DNA of 64,000 bases from VRUE01 sp963698085 (lineage in GTDB: Bacteria; Actinomycetota; Thermoleophilia; Solirubrobacterales; 70-9). The stretch is taken from positions 2,170,001 through 2,234,000 of the forward strand of contig OY969122.1 in the NCBI GenBank assembly GCA_963698085.1, given 5' to 3'. Each line of letters starts with the position of its first letter. Positions within the stretch are counted from its first letter, which is position 1. Shown here one piece after another: positions 1-8,292 of the stretch. A program made the translations under genes and the position numbers. The notes under the pieces are model-generated. The model was not told where the DNA came from, made no database searches, and saw only the letters and a program-made list of their open reading frames with translations.

Positions 1-352
1 CGTCGACGATGCGCGGGTTGTTGACCGTCAGGTGGTCGGTCACCTCGGCCCAGCAGCGCAGCCTGACGCGGTCGGGCTGGGGGATGCCGCCATCCTGGAT
101 CAGCGCTGCGGGGGGCGGCTCCTCGTCGGGCCAGACACCCTCCTCGAGCGCGCGCCGCAGCTCCGGGTGGTGGGACTCGCGGACGAGGTTGTTGCGCTGG
201 TGGTCGAAGGTCGGGTAGAGGAAGAAGCGCTCGTGGTCGAGCTCGAAGTGCTTGTTGTCCTCGCGGATGCCGCCCTTGCGCAGGGTCAGCAACTGCTCGC
301 CCTCGGCGAGAGCGCGCACCGTTACTGCCCATTCCTTTAAAGCGATCGGCAT
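1..352 (-). CDS. DUF1802 family protein (3' end outside window)
   Basis: This is the first ~117 residues of a protein read from an ATG at 352; the rest lies beyond the window edge. The opening MPIALKEWAVTVRALAEG, then LLTLRKGGIRE, then FELEHERFFLYPTFDHQ is the typical start of DUF1802 proteins, a family of unknown function found in many bacteria. The frame is open to the window edge. It lies upstream-to-downstream with the hyuAB gene on the same strand, separated by about 140 nt (353-494) in which I see no further gene. No function can be assigned beyond the family. Confidence 0.8.
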   Translation of the reverse strand, partial: MPIALKEWAVTVRALAEGEQLLTLRKGGIREDNKHFELDHERFFLYPTFDHQRNNLVRESHHPELRRALEEGVWPDEEPPPAALIQDGGIPQPDRVRLRCWAEVTDHLTVNNPRIVD

Positions 353-494
353 ATGAATCAAACCTGAGAAGGTTGGAGAATCTGTGCTGGGAGGTTGGCG
401 CCTATGGACCCTGTCCAGGCGAGAGCCCCGCCCAAGGCCGCGCATTCTAGACGAGGCAGGCCGAATCGCCAAATTAATGCTGGTTTAGAGCGAC

Positions 495-3400
495 CTAGGT
501 GGACGTCCGGCCGATCGCGCCGCCACCCGGCGTCTCGATCCGCAGCCTGTCGCCGGGCTGCAGAGCGCCTTCGCTCTTGCTCGGCAGCGGCTCGCCGCCC
601 AGGAAGTCGGCGCCGACCTGACCGTCTTCGCCGCCCTCGCGGCCACGAGGGGGATGCCGCCGGCGCTCGCCGATCAGCGTGTAGCGCATCGGCGCCAGCG
701 CTTCCAGCTCACGCACCAGACCGTCGCCACCGCGGTGGAGGCCGGAGCCGCCGCTGCCGCGCCGCAGCGCCAGCTCGCGCACCCGCAGCGGGAACTCGGT
801 CTCCAGCGCCTCGACCGGGGTGTTGAGCGTGTTCGACATCGCCACGTGGATCGCGCTCGGCCCGTCGGCGTCCGGACATGCACCCTGGCCGCCGCCGAGC
901 GTCTCGTAGTAGGTGAAGCCCTCGCCGGCGAGGGTCAGGTTGTTCATCGTGCCCTGGCCTTGGGCCGGGACCGGTCGGGCGCCGGCAAGGGCGGCGATCG
1001 TCAGGTCGGCGACCCTGCTCGAGGTCTCGACGTTGCCGGCGGCGACGGCGGCGGGGAAGCGGGCGTTCAGCAGGCAGCCCTGCGGCGCGATCACCTCGAT
1101 CGGCCGGTAGGCGCCGGCGCAGGGGGGTGCCTCGGGGTCGGTCAGCACGCGGACCGCGAAGAATGCGGCCGATTTGGTCACCGAGAGCGGGCAGTTGAGG
1201 TTGCCGTCGATCTGGCCGTCGGTGCCGCTGAAGTCGAGCACGAGGCGGTCGCCGCGGATGCTCGCCTGGAGCCGGAGACTGACGTCACGCGGATCGCCGT
1301 TCGCGTCGTCCTCCAAGCGGTCCTCGGCCGCGTAGGTGCCGTCGGGCAGGTCCGCCAGGGCGACGCGGGTGCGGCGCTCGGCGTAGGCGAGGATCTCCGC
1401 CATGCCGGCGCGCAGGTGGTCGAGACCATGGCGCGCCGCCAGCTCGGCCAAGCGCAGTGCACCGATGCGGTTGGCGGCGGCTTGGGCGCGCAGGTCGGCG
1501 AGTCGCTGGCGCGGCGAGCGCATCTGCGCCGCGATCTGCTCCAGCTCTCCACCCTCGAGTTGGGTCGGCGGGATCACCACGCCCTCTTCCGCCAGGGTGC
1601 GCGAGCGTGCCGGCATCCCCGCTGGGCTGGGCCCGCCGATGTCGGCGTGGTGGGCGCGGGAGGCGGCGAAGCCGAGCAGCTCGCCGGCGACGAAGATCGG
1701 CGAGATCAGGGTCACGTCGGGCAGGTGGGTGCCGCCGCGGTATGGATCGTTGAGGATCCACGCGTCTCCTAGTCGCTGCTCCTCGTCAAGCACAGCGGCG
1801 ACCGCATCGGGCATCGAGCCGAGGTGGACGGGGATGTGCTCGGCCTGCATGACGAGCTCGCCGCTGGCGTCGAAAAGCGCGGTCGAGCAATCGTGGCGCT
1901 CCTTGATGTTGGCCGAGTAGGCCGAGCGAATCAGCACCGCGCCCATCTCGTCACAGGCAGCCTGCAGCCCGCCGATCATCACCTGCAGCCCGACCGGGTC
2001 GAGGCTCACGCCCGCCCTCCCGACGACGTGCCGGTGCTGCGGTGTCCATATGGACACCGCAGCACCGGCACGTCTCCTGGCGTGGATGGTGCCGGTGTCG
2101 TCGACCCCGGCGTCCCAGCCGGGTGGGAGGACGAGGGTCGACTCGGGGAGCTCGAAGACGACCGGGCCCTCGCTCTCGAGGCCGGCTGGGGGCTCGCCGC
2201 GCAGGACCGGCGTCTCGACCCACTCGCCGTCGAAGCGGACCGGACGGCTGTCCTTGCGAAGCTCGCCAACGGGCGCGGCGCGGAGCTGTGGCCGTGGTCC
2301 CGGTTCGACCAGCGCCAGGCGGATGTGGACGAGCACCACCTCGCCATCCGGATCGCGGTGGCCGTAGCGCTGCTCGTGGGCCTGTTCGAAGCGTGCGGCG
2401 AGGTCGGCCGGGTCCGGCCGCGCGGTCCCCGCCACGGGCAGCTCGAAGGCCTGCCCGGCGTAGCGCATCTCGTAGACCAGCTCGAGCTTGCAGTTACCCG
2501 CCTCATAGGCGGGAAAGTGAGAGTTCGACCCATCGTCCTCTCGGCCGGTCAGCCGGAGGGTCAGCTCGTCGACCTCGGCCGCGATCCGCTCCGCGGTGAG
2601 ATCGGCGCCACTCAGCATCACCGTGCGCGTGGTGTCGCGGCGACGGTCGGAGGCACAGAGGCCGAGGGCGGAGAGGACACCCCCCGCCCGCGGGCAGAGG
2701 ATGCGCCGGGTGCCCAGCTCGGTGGCGATCGCAGCGGCGTGCATCGGGCCGGCGCCACCGAAGGGCAGCAGCGCGAAGCCACGCGGGTCGACGCCGCGCT
2801 CGACCGTGATCACGCGCAGCGCCCGCACCATCTCCTGGTTGGCGACGCGGACGATCCCCTCCGCCGTCTCCAGCTCGCCGAGGCCGAGCGAGCCGGCCAG
2901 CGCTCCGACGGCCGCTTTGGCCGCGTCCAGATCAAGGGCGACGCCGCCCGCGAGGGTGGAATCGGCGGCCAGGTTGCCGAGCAGCAGATTGGCGTCGGTC
3001 ACCGTGGGCTCGCTGCCGCCCCGCCCGTAGCAGGCGGGCCCGGGCTCGGACCCAGCGGAGCGCGGCCCCACGCGCAGCGCTCCGCCGCGGTCGCGCCAGC
3101 CGACCGAGCCACCGCCGGCGCCCACCGTGTGCACATCGACCATCGGCAGCTGGATCACGCGGCCGCCGATCTGACGCGAGTCGGTCCGCCTCACCTCGCC
3201 CGCTTCGATCACGCAGACGTCGCAGGAGGTGCCGCCCATGTCGAGGCCGAGCGCGTTGCCGTCGCCGCTGGCGCGCGCGAGCAAGCCGGCGCCGACCGCG
3301 CCGCCGGCGGGCCCGGAGAGGACGCTCCAGGCGCCCGCCTGGGCCGCCTCCTCGGCGCCGGTGACGCCGCCCGAGGACTGCATCACCAGCAGGCGCGGGA

Positions 3401-4082
3401 TGCCGGTTTCCGTTGCCGCTTCGCCGAGCCGCCGCAGGTAGCGGCCGAGCAGCGGCGAGAGGTAGGCGTCGATCGACGTGGTCGAGCAGCGCTCGTACTC
3501 GCGAAAGCGGGGCAGGACCTCGTGCGAGGCGGAGACGTGCACCTCGGGCAGCGCGCGGCGCAGGTGCTCGGCGATCGCCCGCTCGTGCGAGGGGTCCAGG
3601 TAGGAGAAAAGCAGGCAGATCGCGACTGCTTCGGCATCGCTCTCGCCGACCAGCTTCTCCAGCCGCTGCAGCTCGCCGTCGGCGAGTGGTTCCAGCTCGC
3701 CTTCGGGCCCGACCCGCTCGGATGCCTCGAAGCGCAGATCCGGCTCGACCAGCGGCGCTGCCTTTGGCCGGCAGAGCCGGTAGAGGTCCGGCCTGTCCTG
3801 GCGGCCGATCTCGAGCAGGTCGGCGAAACCCTTGGTGGCGATCAGGGCGGTGCGAGCGCCGCGTTCCTCGAGCAGGGCGTTGGTGCCGACGGTCATCCCG
3901 TGGGCGAAGGAAGCGACCGCGCTTGCCTCGCGTTGGGCCCGCCGCAGCACCTCTTCGACCGCGCCGATGACTCCAACCGACTGATCCTCGGGAGTGGTGG
4001 GCAGCTTCGCGGTGTGGACCGCCTCGCCGTCGATGAGGACGGCGTCGGTGAAGGTTCCGCCTACGTCGACTCCAAGCAGCAT
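495..4082 (-). CDS. HyuA-HyuB fused hydantoinase/5-oxoprolinase family protein
   Basis: ATP-dependent amidohydrolase/carboxylase of the hydantoinase-oxoprolinase family. The HyuA half (about residues 1-675) starts MLLGVDVGGTFTDAV (phosphate-binding DVGGTFTD) and carries GPAGGAVGA and GLDMGGTSCDVC. The HyuB half (about 700-1195) has NDPYRGGTHLPDVT and HHADIGG. I chose the ATG at 4082, where the family's N-terminus begins. A further in-frame ATG at 4133 would only add residues encoded by a family B palindrome. The two halves are usually separate genes or one long 5-oxoprolinase. Here the join (GAAVSIWTPQHRH) is translated from a perfect 50-bp palindrome (2025-2074). The substrate is unknown: hydantoin, 5-oxoproline and ketone-type substrates all occur in the family. 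Confidence 0.88.
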   Translation of the reverse strand: MLLGVDVGGTFTDAVLIDGEAVHTAKLPTTPEDQSVGVIGAVEEVLRRAQREASAVASFAHGMTVGTNALLEERGARTALIATKGFADLLEIGRQDRPDLYRLCRPKAAPLVEPDLRFEASERVGPEGELEPLADGELQRLEKLVGESDAEAVAICLLFSYLDPSHERAIAEHLRRALPEVHVSASHEVLPRFREYERCSTTSIDAYLSPLLGRYLRRLGEAATETGIPRLLVMQSSGGVTGAEEAAQAGAWSVLSGPAGGAVGAGLLARASGDGNALGLDMGGTSCDVCVIEAGEVRRTDSRQIGGRVIQLPMVDVHTVGAGGGSVGWRDRGGALRVGPRSAGSEPGPACYGRGGSEPTVTDANLLLGNLAADSTLAGGVALDLDAAKAAVGALAGSLGLGELETAEGIVRVANQEMVRALRVITVERGVDPRGFALLPFGGAGPMHAAAIATELGTRRILCPRAGGVLSALGLCASDRRRDTTRTVMLSGADLTAERIAAEVDELTLRLTGREDDGSNSHFPAYEAGNCKLELVYEMRYAGQAFELPVAGTARPDPADLAARFEQAHEQRYGHRDPDGEVVLVHIRLALVEPGPRPQLRAAPVGELRKDSRPVRFDGEWVETPVLRGEPPAGLESEGPVVFELPESTLVLPPGWDAGVDDTGTIHARRRAGAAVSIWTPQHRHVVGRAGVSLDPVGLQVMIGGLQAACDEMGAVLIRSAYSANIKERHDCSTALFDASGELVMQAEHIPVHLGSMPDAVAAVLDEEQRLGDAWILNDPYRGGTHLPDVTLISPIFVAGELLGFAASRAHHADIGGPSPAGMPARSRTLAEEGVVIPPTQLEGGELEQIAAQMRSPRQRLADLRAQAAANRIGALRLAELAARHGLDHLRAGMAEILAYAERRTRVALADLPDGTYAAEDRLEDDANGDPRDVSLRLQASIRGDRLVLDFSGTDGQIDGNLNCPLSVTKSAAFFAVRVLTDPEAPPCAGAYRPIEVIAPQGCLLNARFPAAVAAGNVETSSRVADLTIAALAGARPVPAQGQGTMNNLTLAGEGFTYYETLGGGQGACPDADGPSAIHVAMSNTLNTPVEALETEFPLRVRELALRRGSGGSGLHRGGDGLVRELEALAPMRYTLIGERRRHPPRGREGGEDGQVGADFLGGEPLPSKSEGALQPGDRLRIETPGGGAIGRTST
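2025..2074. repeat. Family A palindromic element, copy 1 (inside hyuA-hyuB)
   Basis: Perfect 50-bp palindrome: 25-nt arms with no loop, starting GACGTGCCGGTGCTGCGG and centred on CATATG. It is read through in frame by the minus-strand fused hydantoinase gene, exactly between the HyuA and HyuB domains. Copy 2 at 19177-19232 shares the outer arm (ACGTGCCGGTG) and a CATATATG-type centre, so this is a dispersed repeat and not a chance hairpin. Confidence 0.9.
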
Positions 4083-4096
4083 CGGGCTGACGCTAG

Positions 4097-4149
4097 CGAG
4101 TGTGGTCGAGGTTTTGATCGCATAGCGGGGCAAACCTCGACCGCACTCG
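4097..4149. repeat. Family B palindromic element, copy 1 (nadB-hyuA gap)
   Basis: Inverted repeat with 18-nt arms (4097-4114 and 4132-4149, one mismatch) reading CGAGTGTGGTCGAGGTTT, with spacer core GATCGCATAGCG. It lies between the nadB stop (4164) and the hyuA start (4082). It could act as an intergenic hairpin. Copy 2 lies inside glmM at 24253-24295 and shares both the GAGGTTT arms and the CGCATAGCG core. Confidence 0.85.
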
Positions 4150-4163
4150 TTGGGACTGCACGG

Positions 4164-5609
4164 TCAGCGCCAGGCCTCGCGGCGGATCTCACCGCCGGCG
4201 GTGCGCACGATGTGGACCCCGTCCAGCTCAGGGTCGATGCCAGGGTGGTCGGCGCGCAAGTGGCCGCCGCGCGACTCGGTTCGCTCCAGGGCGCAGGTCG
4301 CAATCCCCCTCGCGAGGGGATAGGGGTCGTCGAGCAGCTCGCGTAGCTGGTCGGCGTTGCGCAGTGGTCCGGCGAAGCGCCATACGGCGTCCCGAGTTGT
4401 CTCGCTGGGCGGTTGGAAGCTCCACTCGGGCGGGGGCGGACGATCGCTCGCCGGTTTCTCCTCGAGGGCGGCGCGGGCGGCGCGGGCGCCGAAGACGAAG
4501 CACTCACTGAGTGAGTTGGACGCGAGCCGGTTGGCGCCGTGCAGGCCGGTGCAAGAGCACTCGCCGACGGCAAAGAGGCCCGACAGCGAGGAGCGGCCGT
4601 CGAGGTCTACCGTGACCCCGCCCATCGTGTAGTGGGCGGCGGGAGCCACCGGGATCGTTTCGGCACGGGGGTCGAGCCCCGCCTCGTGCAGCGAGTCGAA
4701 GACGTTTGGGAAGCGGGCGGGGTCGAGCTCGCGCAGGTCGAGCTTGACGCTGCTGCCGCCGTCGGCCTCGATCCGGTCGAGGATCGCCGCCGTGACCGCG
4801 TCGCGAGGAGCCAGCTCGTCGGTAAAGCGGCGACCGGCAGCGCCGAGCAGCGTCGCCCCCTCGCCCCGCACCGCCTCGGTTATCAAGAGGCCGTCAAAGC
4901 GGCTGCCGGGCAGTGCCAGCGCGGTCGGGTGGAACTGGCAGAACTCGAGGTCGGCCAGCTCGGCCCCCGCGGCGGCCGCCATCACCATGCCGGCGCCGAT
5001 CGCGCCGCGGGGATTGCTGGTCCGCCGCCACAGGGCTGCCGCGCCGCCGGTCGCGAGGACGGTCGCCGCCGCGCCGACCGGCTCAGCGTCGGCCAGCAGC
5101 CCGTGGCAGCGCTCGCCGTCGCTCCACAGCGCGACGGCCGACGTCCTCTCGCGGACGCTGATCCGCGGCTCTGCGGCGACCATCGCCGCCAGCTTCGAGG
5201 TGATCTCGTGGCCCGTTTGGCTGCCACCGGCGTGGACGATGCGGCGCCGGGTGTGGCCACCCTCCAGGCCAAGCGCCAACTCCCCATCGGCATCGAGGTC
5301 GAAGTCGACGCCACGTTCGCGCAGCTCCCGTACCGCGTCGGGCGCCTCCTCGACCAGAGCTTGAACGGCCGAGGGGCGACAGAGACCGCGACCGGCGGCG
5401 ATCGTGTCGGCGGCGTGCTGGGCCGGCGAGTCACCCGGCTCCAATGCCGCCGCCAGGCCCCCTTGGGCCCAGAAGCTGGCGCTCTGGGAGAGCGGCGTGC
5501 GCGAGATCACGCAGACGGCAGCGCCCTGCTCCGCTGCCCGCAGCGCCGTCCAGAGTCCCGCGGCCCCGCCGCCGACGATGGCGACGTCGCACTCGCTGCC
5601 TGTGACTAT
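4164..5609 (-). CDS. nadB: L-aspartate oxidase (NadB), unusual start codon
   Basis: FAD enzyme that oxidises aspartate to iminoaspartate in de novo NAD synthesis. The N-terminal dinucleotide fold reads DVAIVGGGAAGLWTAL. Later come QGGLAAAL, the active-site region FCQFHPTAL, EAVRGEGA, HYTMGGV and GECSCTGLHGANRLASNSL, all typical of NadB. The GxGxxG fold lies upstream of the first ATG/GTG/TTG in frame (GTG at 5510), which would delete it. No canonical start exists before it. I place the start at an ATA (5607-5609) that overlaps the upstream gene's TAG stop as ATAG; a CTG at 5655-5657 is an alternative. The product is about 481 aa with ATA. No nadA or nadC is in the window. Confidence 0.88.
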   Translation of the reverse strand: MVTGSECDVAIVGGGAAGLWTALRAAEQGAAVCVISRTPLSQSASFWAQGGLAAALEPGDSPAQHAADTIAAGRGLCRPSAVQALVEEAPDAVRELRERGVDFDLDADGELALGLEGGHTRRRIVHAGGSQTGHEITSKLAAMVAAEPRISVRERTSAVALWSDGERCHGLLADAEPVGAAATVLATGGAAALWRRTSNPRGAIGAGMVMAAAAGAELADLEFCQFHPTALALPGSRFDGLLITEAVRGEGATLLGAAGRRFTDELAPRDAVTAAILDRIEADGGSSVKLDLRELDPARFPNVFDSLHEAGLDPRAETIPVAPAAHYTMGGVTVDLDGRSSLSGLFAVGECSCTGLHGANRLASNSLSECFVFGARAARAALEEKPASDRPPPPEWSFQPPSETTRDAVWRFAGPLRNADQLRELLDDPYPLARGIATCALERTESRGGHLRADHPGIDPELDGVHIVRTAGGEIRREAWR

Positions 5610-6046
5610 CGGCCCGCCGCCTCTCGGCGTATCGCCTCGACCTGACCTCGCAGCCAGGCGGCCGCCGCCTCGCGGGCGCGCGCCTCAACGTCGGCGCTCG
5701 TCCCCTCCGCCTTGCTCGCCTGTCGCCGTGCCTCCTCGATCCGCCTCTCGGCGGCCTCGGCCTGCGACTCGATCTCGGCCAGGCGGCTCTCGGCGGCGGA
5801 GATCGCCCGGTCCTTGGCAAGGCGCTCGCGCTCGAGCTCCTCGGCGTGATCGCGGCGCAGCCTCTCCAGCGCTTCCGCGTTGCTCTGCCGCTCCTTTTCC
5901 AGGTCGACTTCGAGCGCCCTGATCTCGGCCGTTGCCCGCTCTTCGGCCGCCGCCGCCGCCTTTGCTGCTTCCCCCAGCCGGCGTTCAGCCCCCTCGACCT
6001 GCAGGCCGGGGTCCTCGCTGGCGGGCTCGCGCTTTTCCTCGCTCAT
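5606..6046 (-). CDS. Coiled-coil protein of unknown function
   Basis: A 146-aa, highly charged protein rich in Glu, Arg and Ala, with heptad-like patterning from about residue 20 to 130 and no membrane segment or signal peptide. It resembles generic ATP-synthase-b or DivIVA-like coiled coils only by composition, so I assign no function. Its TAG stop overlaps the proposed ATA start of nadB, and the glycosyltransferase gene ends 15 nt upstream of its start, so the three probably form one minus-strand transcript. Confidence 0.7.
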   Translation of the reverse strand: MSEEKREPASEDPGLQVEGAERRLGEAAKAAAAAEERATAEIRALEVDLEKERQSNAEALERLRRDHAEELERERLAKDRAISAAESRLAEIESQAEAAERRIEEARRQASKAEGTSADVEARAREAAAAWLRGQVEAIRREAAGR

Positions 6047-6060
6047 CCCCGTTCAATCTA

Positions 6061-7014
6061 TTACGTAGAGGGCCGTTCCCGGTCGAGCACCTCGCGGTAG
6101 GCAACGATCGTCCTTTCCGCCATTCGTGCCGCCGAGAGGGAGGTGGCCCGGGCGACCCCCTCGATGCGCGGATCGGCGGCCTCAAGATGGGGGCGGACGG
6201 CATCGCTCCAGGTGGCCGCGTCGTATGGCGTGCAGAGTGCCCCCGCAATCCCCGCCAGGGCAAACGGGGCGATCCCGACCGGGGTCGAGAGAACCGGCAC
6301 GTCGCAGGCGAGCGCCTCGACGCAGGCCAGGCCGAACCCCTCGTAATCGGAGGTGACGAGGACCGCGTTCGCCGCGTTGACCCAGAGCGGCATCAGGTCC
6401 GGATCGATCGAGCCGCCGGTCAACAGCTCCGCGCCGCTTGCGCTCGCCACCTCAGCCGCGCGGTCGAAACGCTTCTCTCGTCGATCTGGGTTGGCGGGGA
6501 AGAGCAGGTAACGGCCGCCGGGATCGAGCCCGAGCTGCCGCCGTGCCTCCGCGCGCGGCAACGGACGAAAGCGCCCGAGGTCGGGGCCGCACGGCAACAC
6601 CGCCGAGCCGGGTACGGGAGGTAGCCCCGGCCTGCTGTCCTCGGGGCTGAAGAGGGCGCGCGAGACGGCGGCGACGAGGTCGGCGCGCCAGGCGAGGCGT
6701 CGCGAGAGCGGGCCGACGATCGAATGGCGGACGTCGGTGCCGTGGAAGGTGACGACCAGCGGTCGCGCTCCGGCGAGCAGCGCCGACCAAGCCGTCAGCC
6801 CGTAGTGGACGTGGACGAGGTCGAAGCGCTGGCGCTTCAGCAGTCGTCGCAGGCGCAGCGCGGCGGGGAGGTAGTGACTGGAGCCGGGGGGGAAGCTGAA
6901 CACGTCGACCTCGATGTCGAGGCGACGCATCTCCTCGACCTGGTCGAGCACCCAGCGGCCCCGCTGGGGCGCCCCGGCATCGGCGACGAAGTTGGTGACG
7001 ACCAGCACCCGCAT
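6061..7014 (-). CDS. Glycosyltransferase family 4 (GT-B fold)
   Basis: About 317 aa. The ATG at 7014 (MRVLVVTNFVADAGAPQRG) begins the GT-B N-terminal Rossmann domain; an upstream ATG at 7095 adds 27 unconserved residues. The acceptor-side segment FDLVHVHYGLTAW, then VTFHGTDVR, and the donor-site EX7E motif in YEGFGLACVEALACDVPVLST (split over about residues 265-285) are classic for GT4. It probably transfers a nucleotide-sugar residue to a lipid or glycan at the inner membrane face; the substrate cannot be told. It is first in a minus-strand run with the coiled-coil protein and nadB. Confidence 0.85.
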   Translation of the reverse strand: MRVLVVTNFVADAGAPQRGRWVLDQVEEMRRLDIEVDVFSFPPGSSHYLPAALRLRRLLKRQRFDLVHVHYGLTAWSALLAGARPLVVTFHGTDVRHSIVGPLSRRLAWRADLVAAVSRALFSPEDSRPGLPPVPGSAVLPCGPDLGRFRPLPRAEARRQLGLDPGGRYLLFPANPDRREKRFDRAAEVASASGAELLTGGSIDPDLMPLWVNAANAVLVTSDYEGFGLACVEALACDVPVLSTPVGIAPFALAGIAGALCTPYDAATWSDAVRPHLEAADPRIEGVARATSLSAARMAERTIVAYREVLDRERPST

Positions 7015-7158
7015 CGGCCGCTGAGCGTACCCGCAGCCGGGGCGGGCGGCGGTTTGTTCCTGACTTTTTGCAGTTCGGCTGCTGAGTTGGCTCATTTACG
7101 TCTAGATCCGTGATTCGCGGCCTCCCAGGATCGGGGCAAACCCCAAAAGGAGGCTTCG

Positions 7159-7407
7159 ATGATCTATTCGCTGATGGGTCTTGCACACGCCGCGATCGAG
7201 CGGCGGGTGCGGGCAATCCGGTCCTTGGCGGAGCGCGAGCGCGGCCAGGGCACGGTCGAGTACGTCGGCCTGATCCTGCTCGTCTCGCTGTTGATGGTCG
7301 GCATGGTCGCCGCAATGAAAGGTTTCAACGGCAAACAGGGCACGGAGTTGGCCGGCGTGATCGTCGACAAGATCAAGCAGGCGGTCGACAAAGTCGCGTT
7401 CAAATGA
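7159..7407 (+). CDS. Flp-family pilin-like protein
   Basis: An 82-aa protein with a charged N-terminal leader (to about residue 29) followed by GQGTVEYVGLILLVSLLMVGMV (split here: GQGTVEY, then a hydrophobic helix). This matches the class IVb/Flp prepilin cleavage motif G|xxxxEY. A good Shine-Dalgarno (AAAGGAGG, 7146-7153) precedes the ATG. No prepilin peptidase, TadA ATPase or other tad genes are adjacent, so it is an orphan pilin or pseudopilin gene. After cleavage it would be a single-helix membrane or surface protein. Confidence 0.8.
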   Translation: MIYSLMGLAHAAIERRVRAIRSLAERERGQGTVEYVGLILLVSLLMVGMVAAMKGFNGKQGTELAGVIVDKIKQAVDKVAFK

Positions 7408-7459
7408 GCGCGGCGGAGGGGCGGCTCGCGCTGCGGGCCGTCCTTCCGGGCCGCCGCGC
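7408..7459 (+). terminator. GC-rich inverted repeat after the pilin gene
   Basis: The 9-nt arms GCGCGGCGG (7408-7416) and CCGCCGCGC (7451-7459) start directly after the pilin stop codon. There is no U-tract, so intrinsic termination is uncertain. It may instead be an mRNA 3' stabiliser. Confidence 0.35.
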
Positions 7460-7487
7460 CGCAAGCGTGCATGACAGACTCGCGCCC

Positions 7488-7553
7488 ATGAGCGCGGAGC
7501 GAGCAAGCGTGCATATCTGGTTCTTCGCGCAGCGAGCGGAGCGCGAAACTTGA
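7488..7553 (+). repeat. Family D linker element/micro-ORF, copy 1 (before rph)
   Basis: A 21-codon ORF (MSAERASVHIWFFA, then QRAERET, stop) whose TGA overlaps the TTG start of rph (TTGA, 7550-7553). Inside its 3' end a GGAG (7538-7541) sits 8 nt before that TTG, so the element supplies the ribosome site for rph. Copies 2 and 3 (50619-50687, 53426-53497) are nearly identical DNA with the same arrangement. The 12-mer GCAAGCGTGCAT inside it is also repeated just upstream at 7461-7472. It is unclear whether the peptide or only the RNA/DNA matters. Confidence 0.75.
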
Positions 7554-8278
7554 CCCCCGCCTCGCGCAGCTACGACAGGGCACCGGCGGACATCCGGCCG
7601 GTCGACATCGACCCCGGCTTCGTCGCCAGCGCCGACGGCTCGGCGCTGATCTCGATCGGCAAGACCCGGGTCATCTGCACGGCCTCGGTCAACGAGAGCG
7701 TGCCGAAATGGATGGGGGGCCGCGGCAAAGGCTGGGTCACCGCCGAGTACGCGATGCTGCCTGCCTCGACCGGCGACCGTAAGGCGCGCGACGTCTCCCG
7801 CGGCAAGCAGGACGGTCGCGGGGTCGAGATCCAGCGCTTGATCGGTCGCTCGCTCCGAGTCGTCGTCGACTTCAAGGCGCTGGGCGAACGCAGCATCTAC
7901 GTCGATTGCGATGTGCTTGAAGCCGACGGCGGCACCCGCTGCGCGGCGATCACCGGCGGCTACGTGGCGCTGCGGCTGGCGATGCAGAAGCTGCTCGACG
8001 CGAAGAAGGTCGAGACGATGCCGCTGACCGGTTCGGTTGCCGCGGTCAGCGTCGGCATGGTCGACGGGCGGGCGCTCTGCGACCTTGACTATGGCGAGGA
8101 CTCGCGGGCGGAGGTCGATGCCAACGTGGTGATGACCGGCGACGGCGGACTCGTAGAGGTGCAGGCGACGGCGGAGCGGACGCCGCTCTCGCGGGCTTCC
8201 CTCGACGAGCTCCTCGGGCTCGCCGAGATGGGCATCTCGCGGCTGCGCCAGGTGCAGGAGCGGGTAGCCGGGACCTGA
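7550..8278 (+). CDS. rph: Ribonuclease PH
   Basis: Phosphorolytic 3'-5' exoribonuclease that trims tRNA 3' ends. Family signatures include SALISIGKTRVICTASV, GGRGKGWVTAEYAMLPAST, GRSLRVVVD, the YVDCDVLEADGGTRCAAI block, and the C-terminal CDLDYGEDSRAEVDANVVMT. The length (242 aa) is normal. The start is a TTG supplied by the family D linker, and 15 nt separate its stop from rdgB. The rph-rdgB pairing is common in many bacteria. Confidence 0.95.
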   Translation: MTPASRSYDRAPADIRPVDIDPGFVASADGSALISIGKTRVICTASVNESVPKWMGGRGKGWVTAEYAMLPASTGDRKARDVSRGKQDGRGVEIQRLIGRSLRVVVDFKALGERSIYVDCDVLEADGGTRCAAITGGYVALRLAMQKLLDAKKVETMPLTGSVAAVSVGMVDGRALCDLDYGEDSRAEVDANVVMTGDGGLVEVQATAERTPLSRASLDELLGLAEMGISRLRQVQERVAGT

Positions 8279-8292
8279 TCTTCGGTGAACCC

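Noticed and set aside
4083..4133. Extended hyuA start at 4133
   Set aside because: The extra 17 residues are translated from a palindromic repeat, and the family N-terminus begins exactly at the ATG at 4082.
1824..4346. Very long open frame on the plus strand opposite hyuAB
   Set aside because: A shadow of the GC-rich coding strand. No domain motif, and the minus strand carries an unmistakable HyuA-HyuB protein. The same holds for other long antisense frames such as 4539-5645, 25212-27323, 42321-44093 and 59789-61219.
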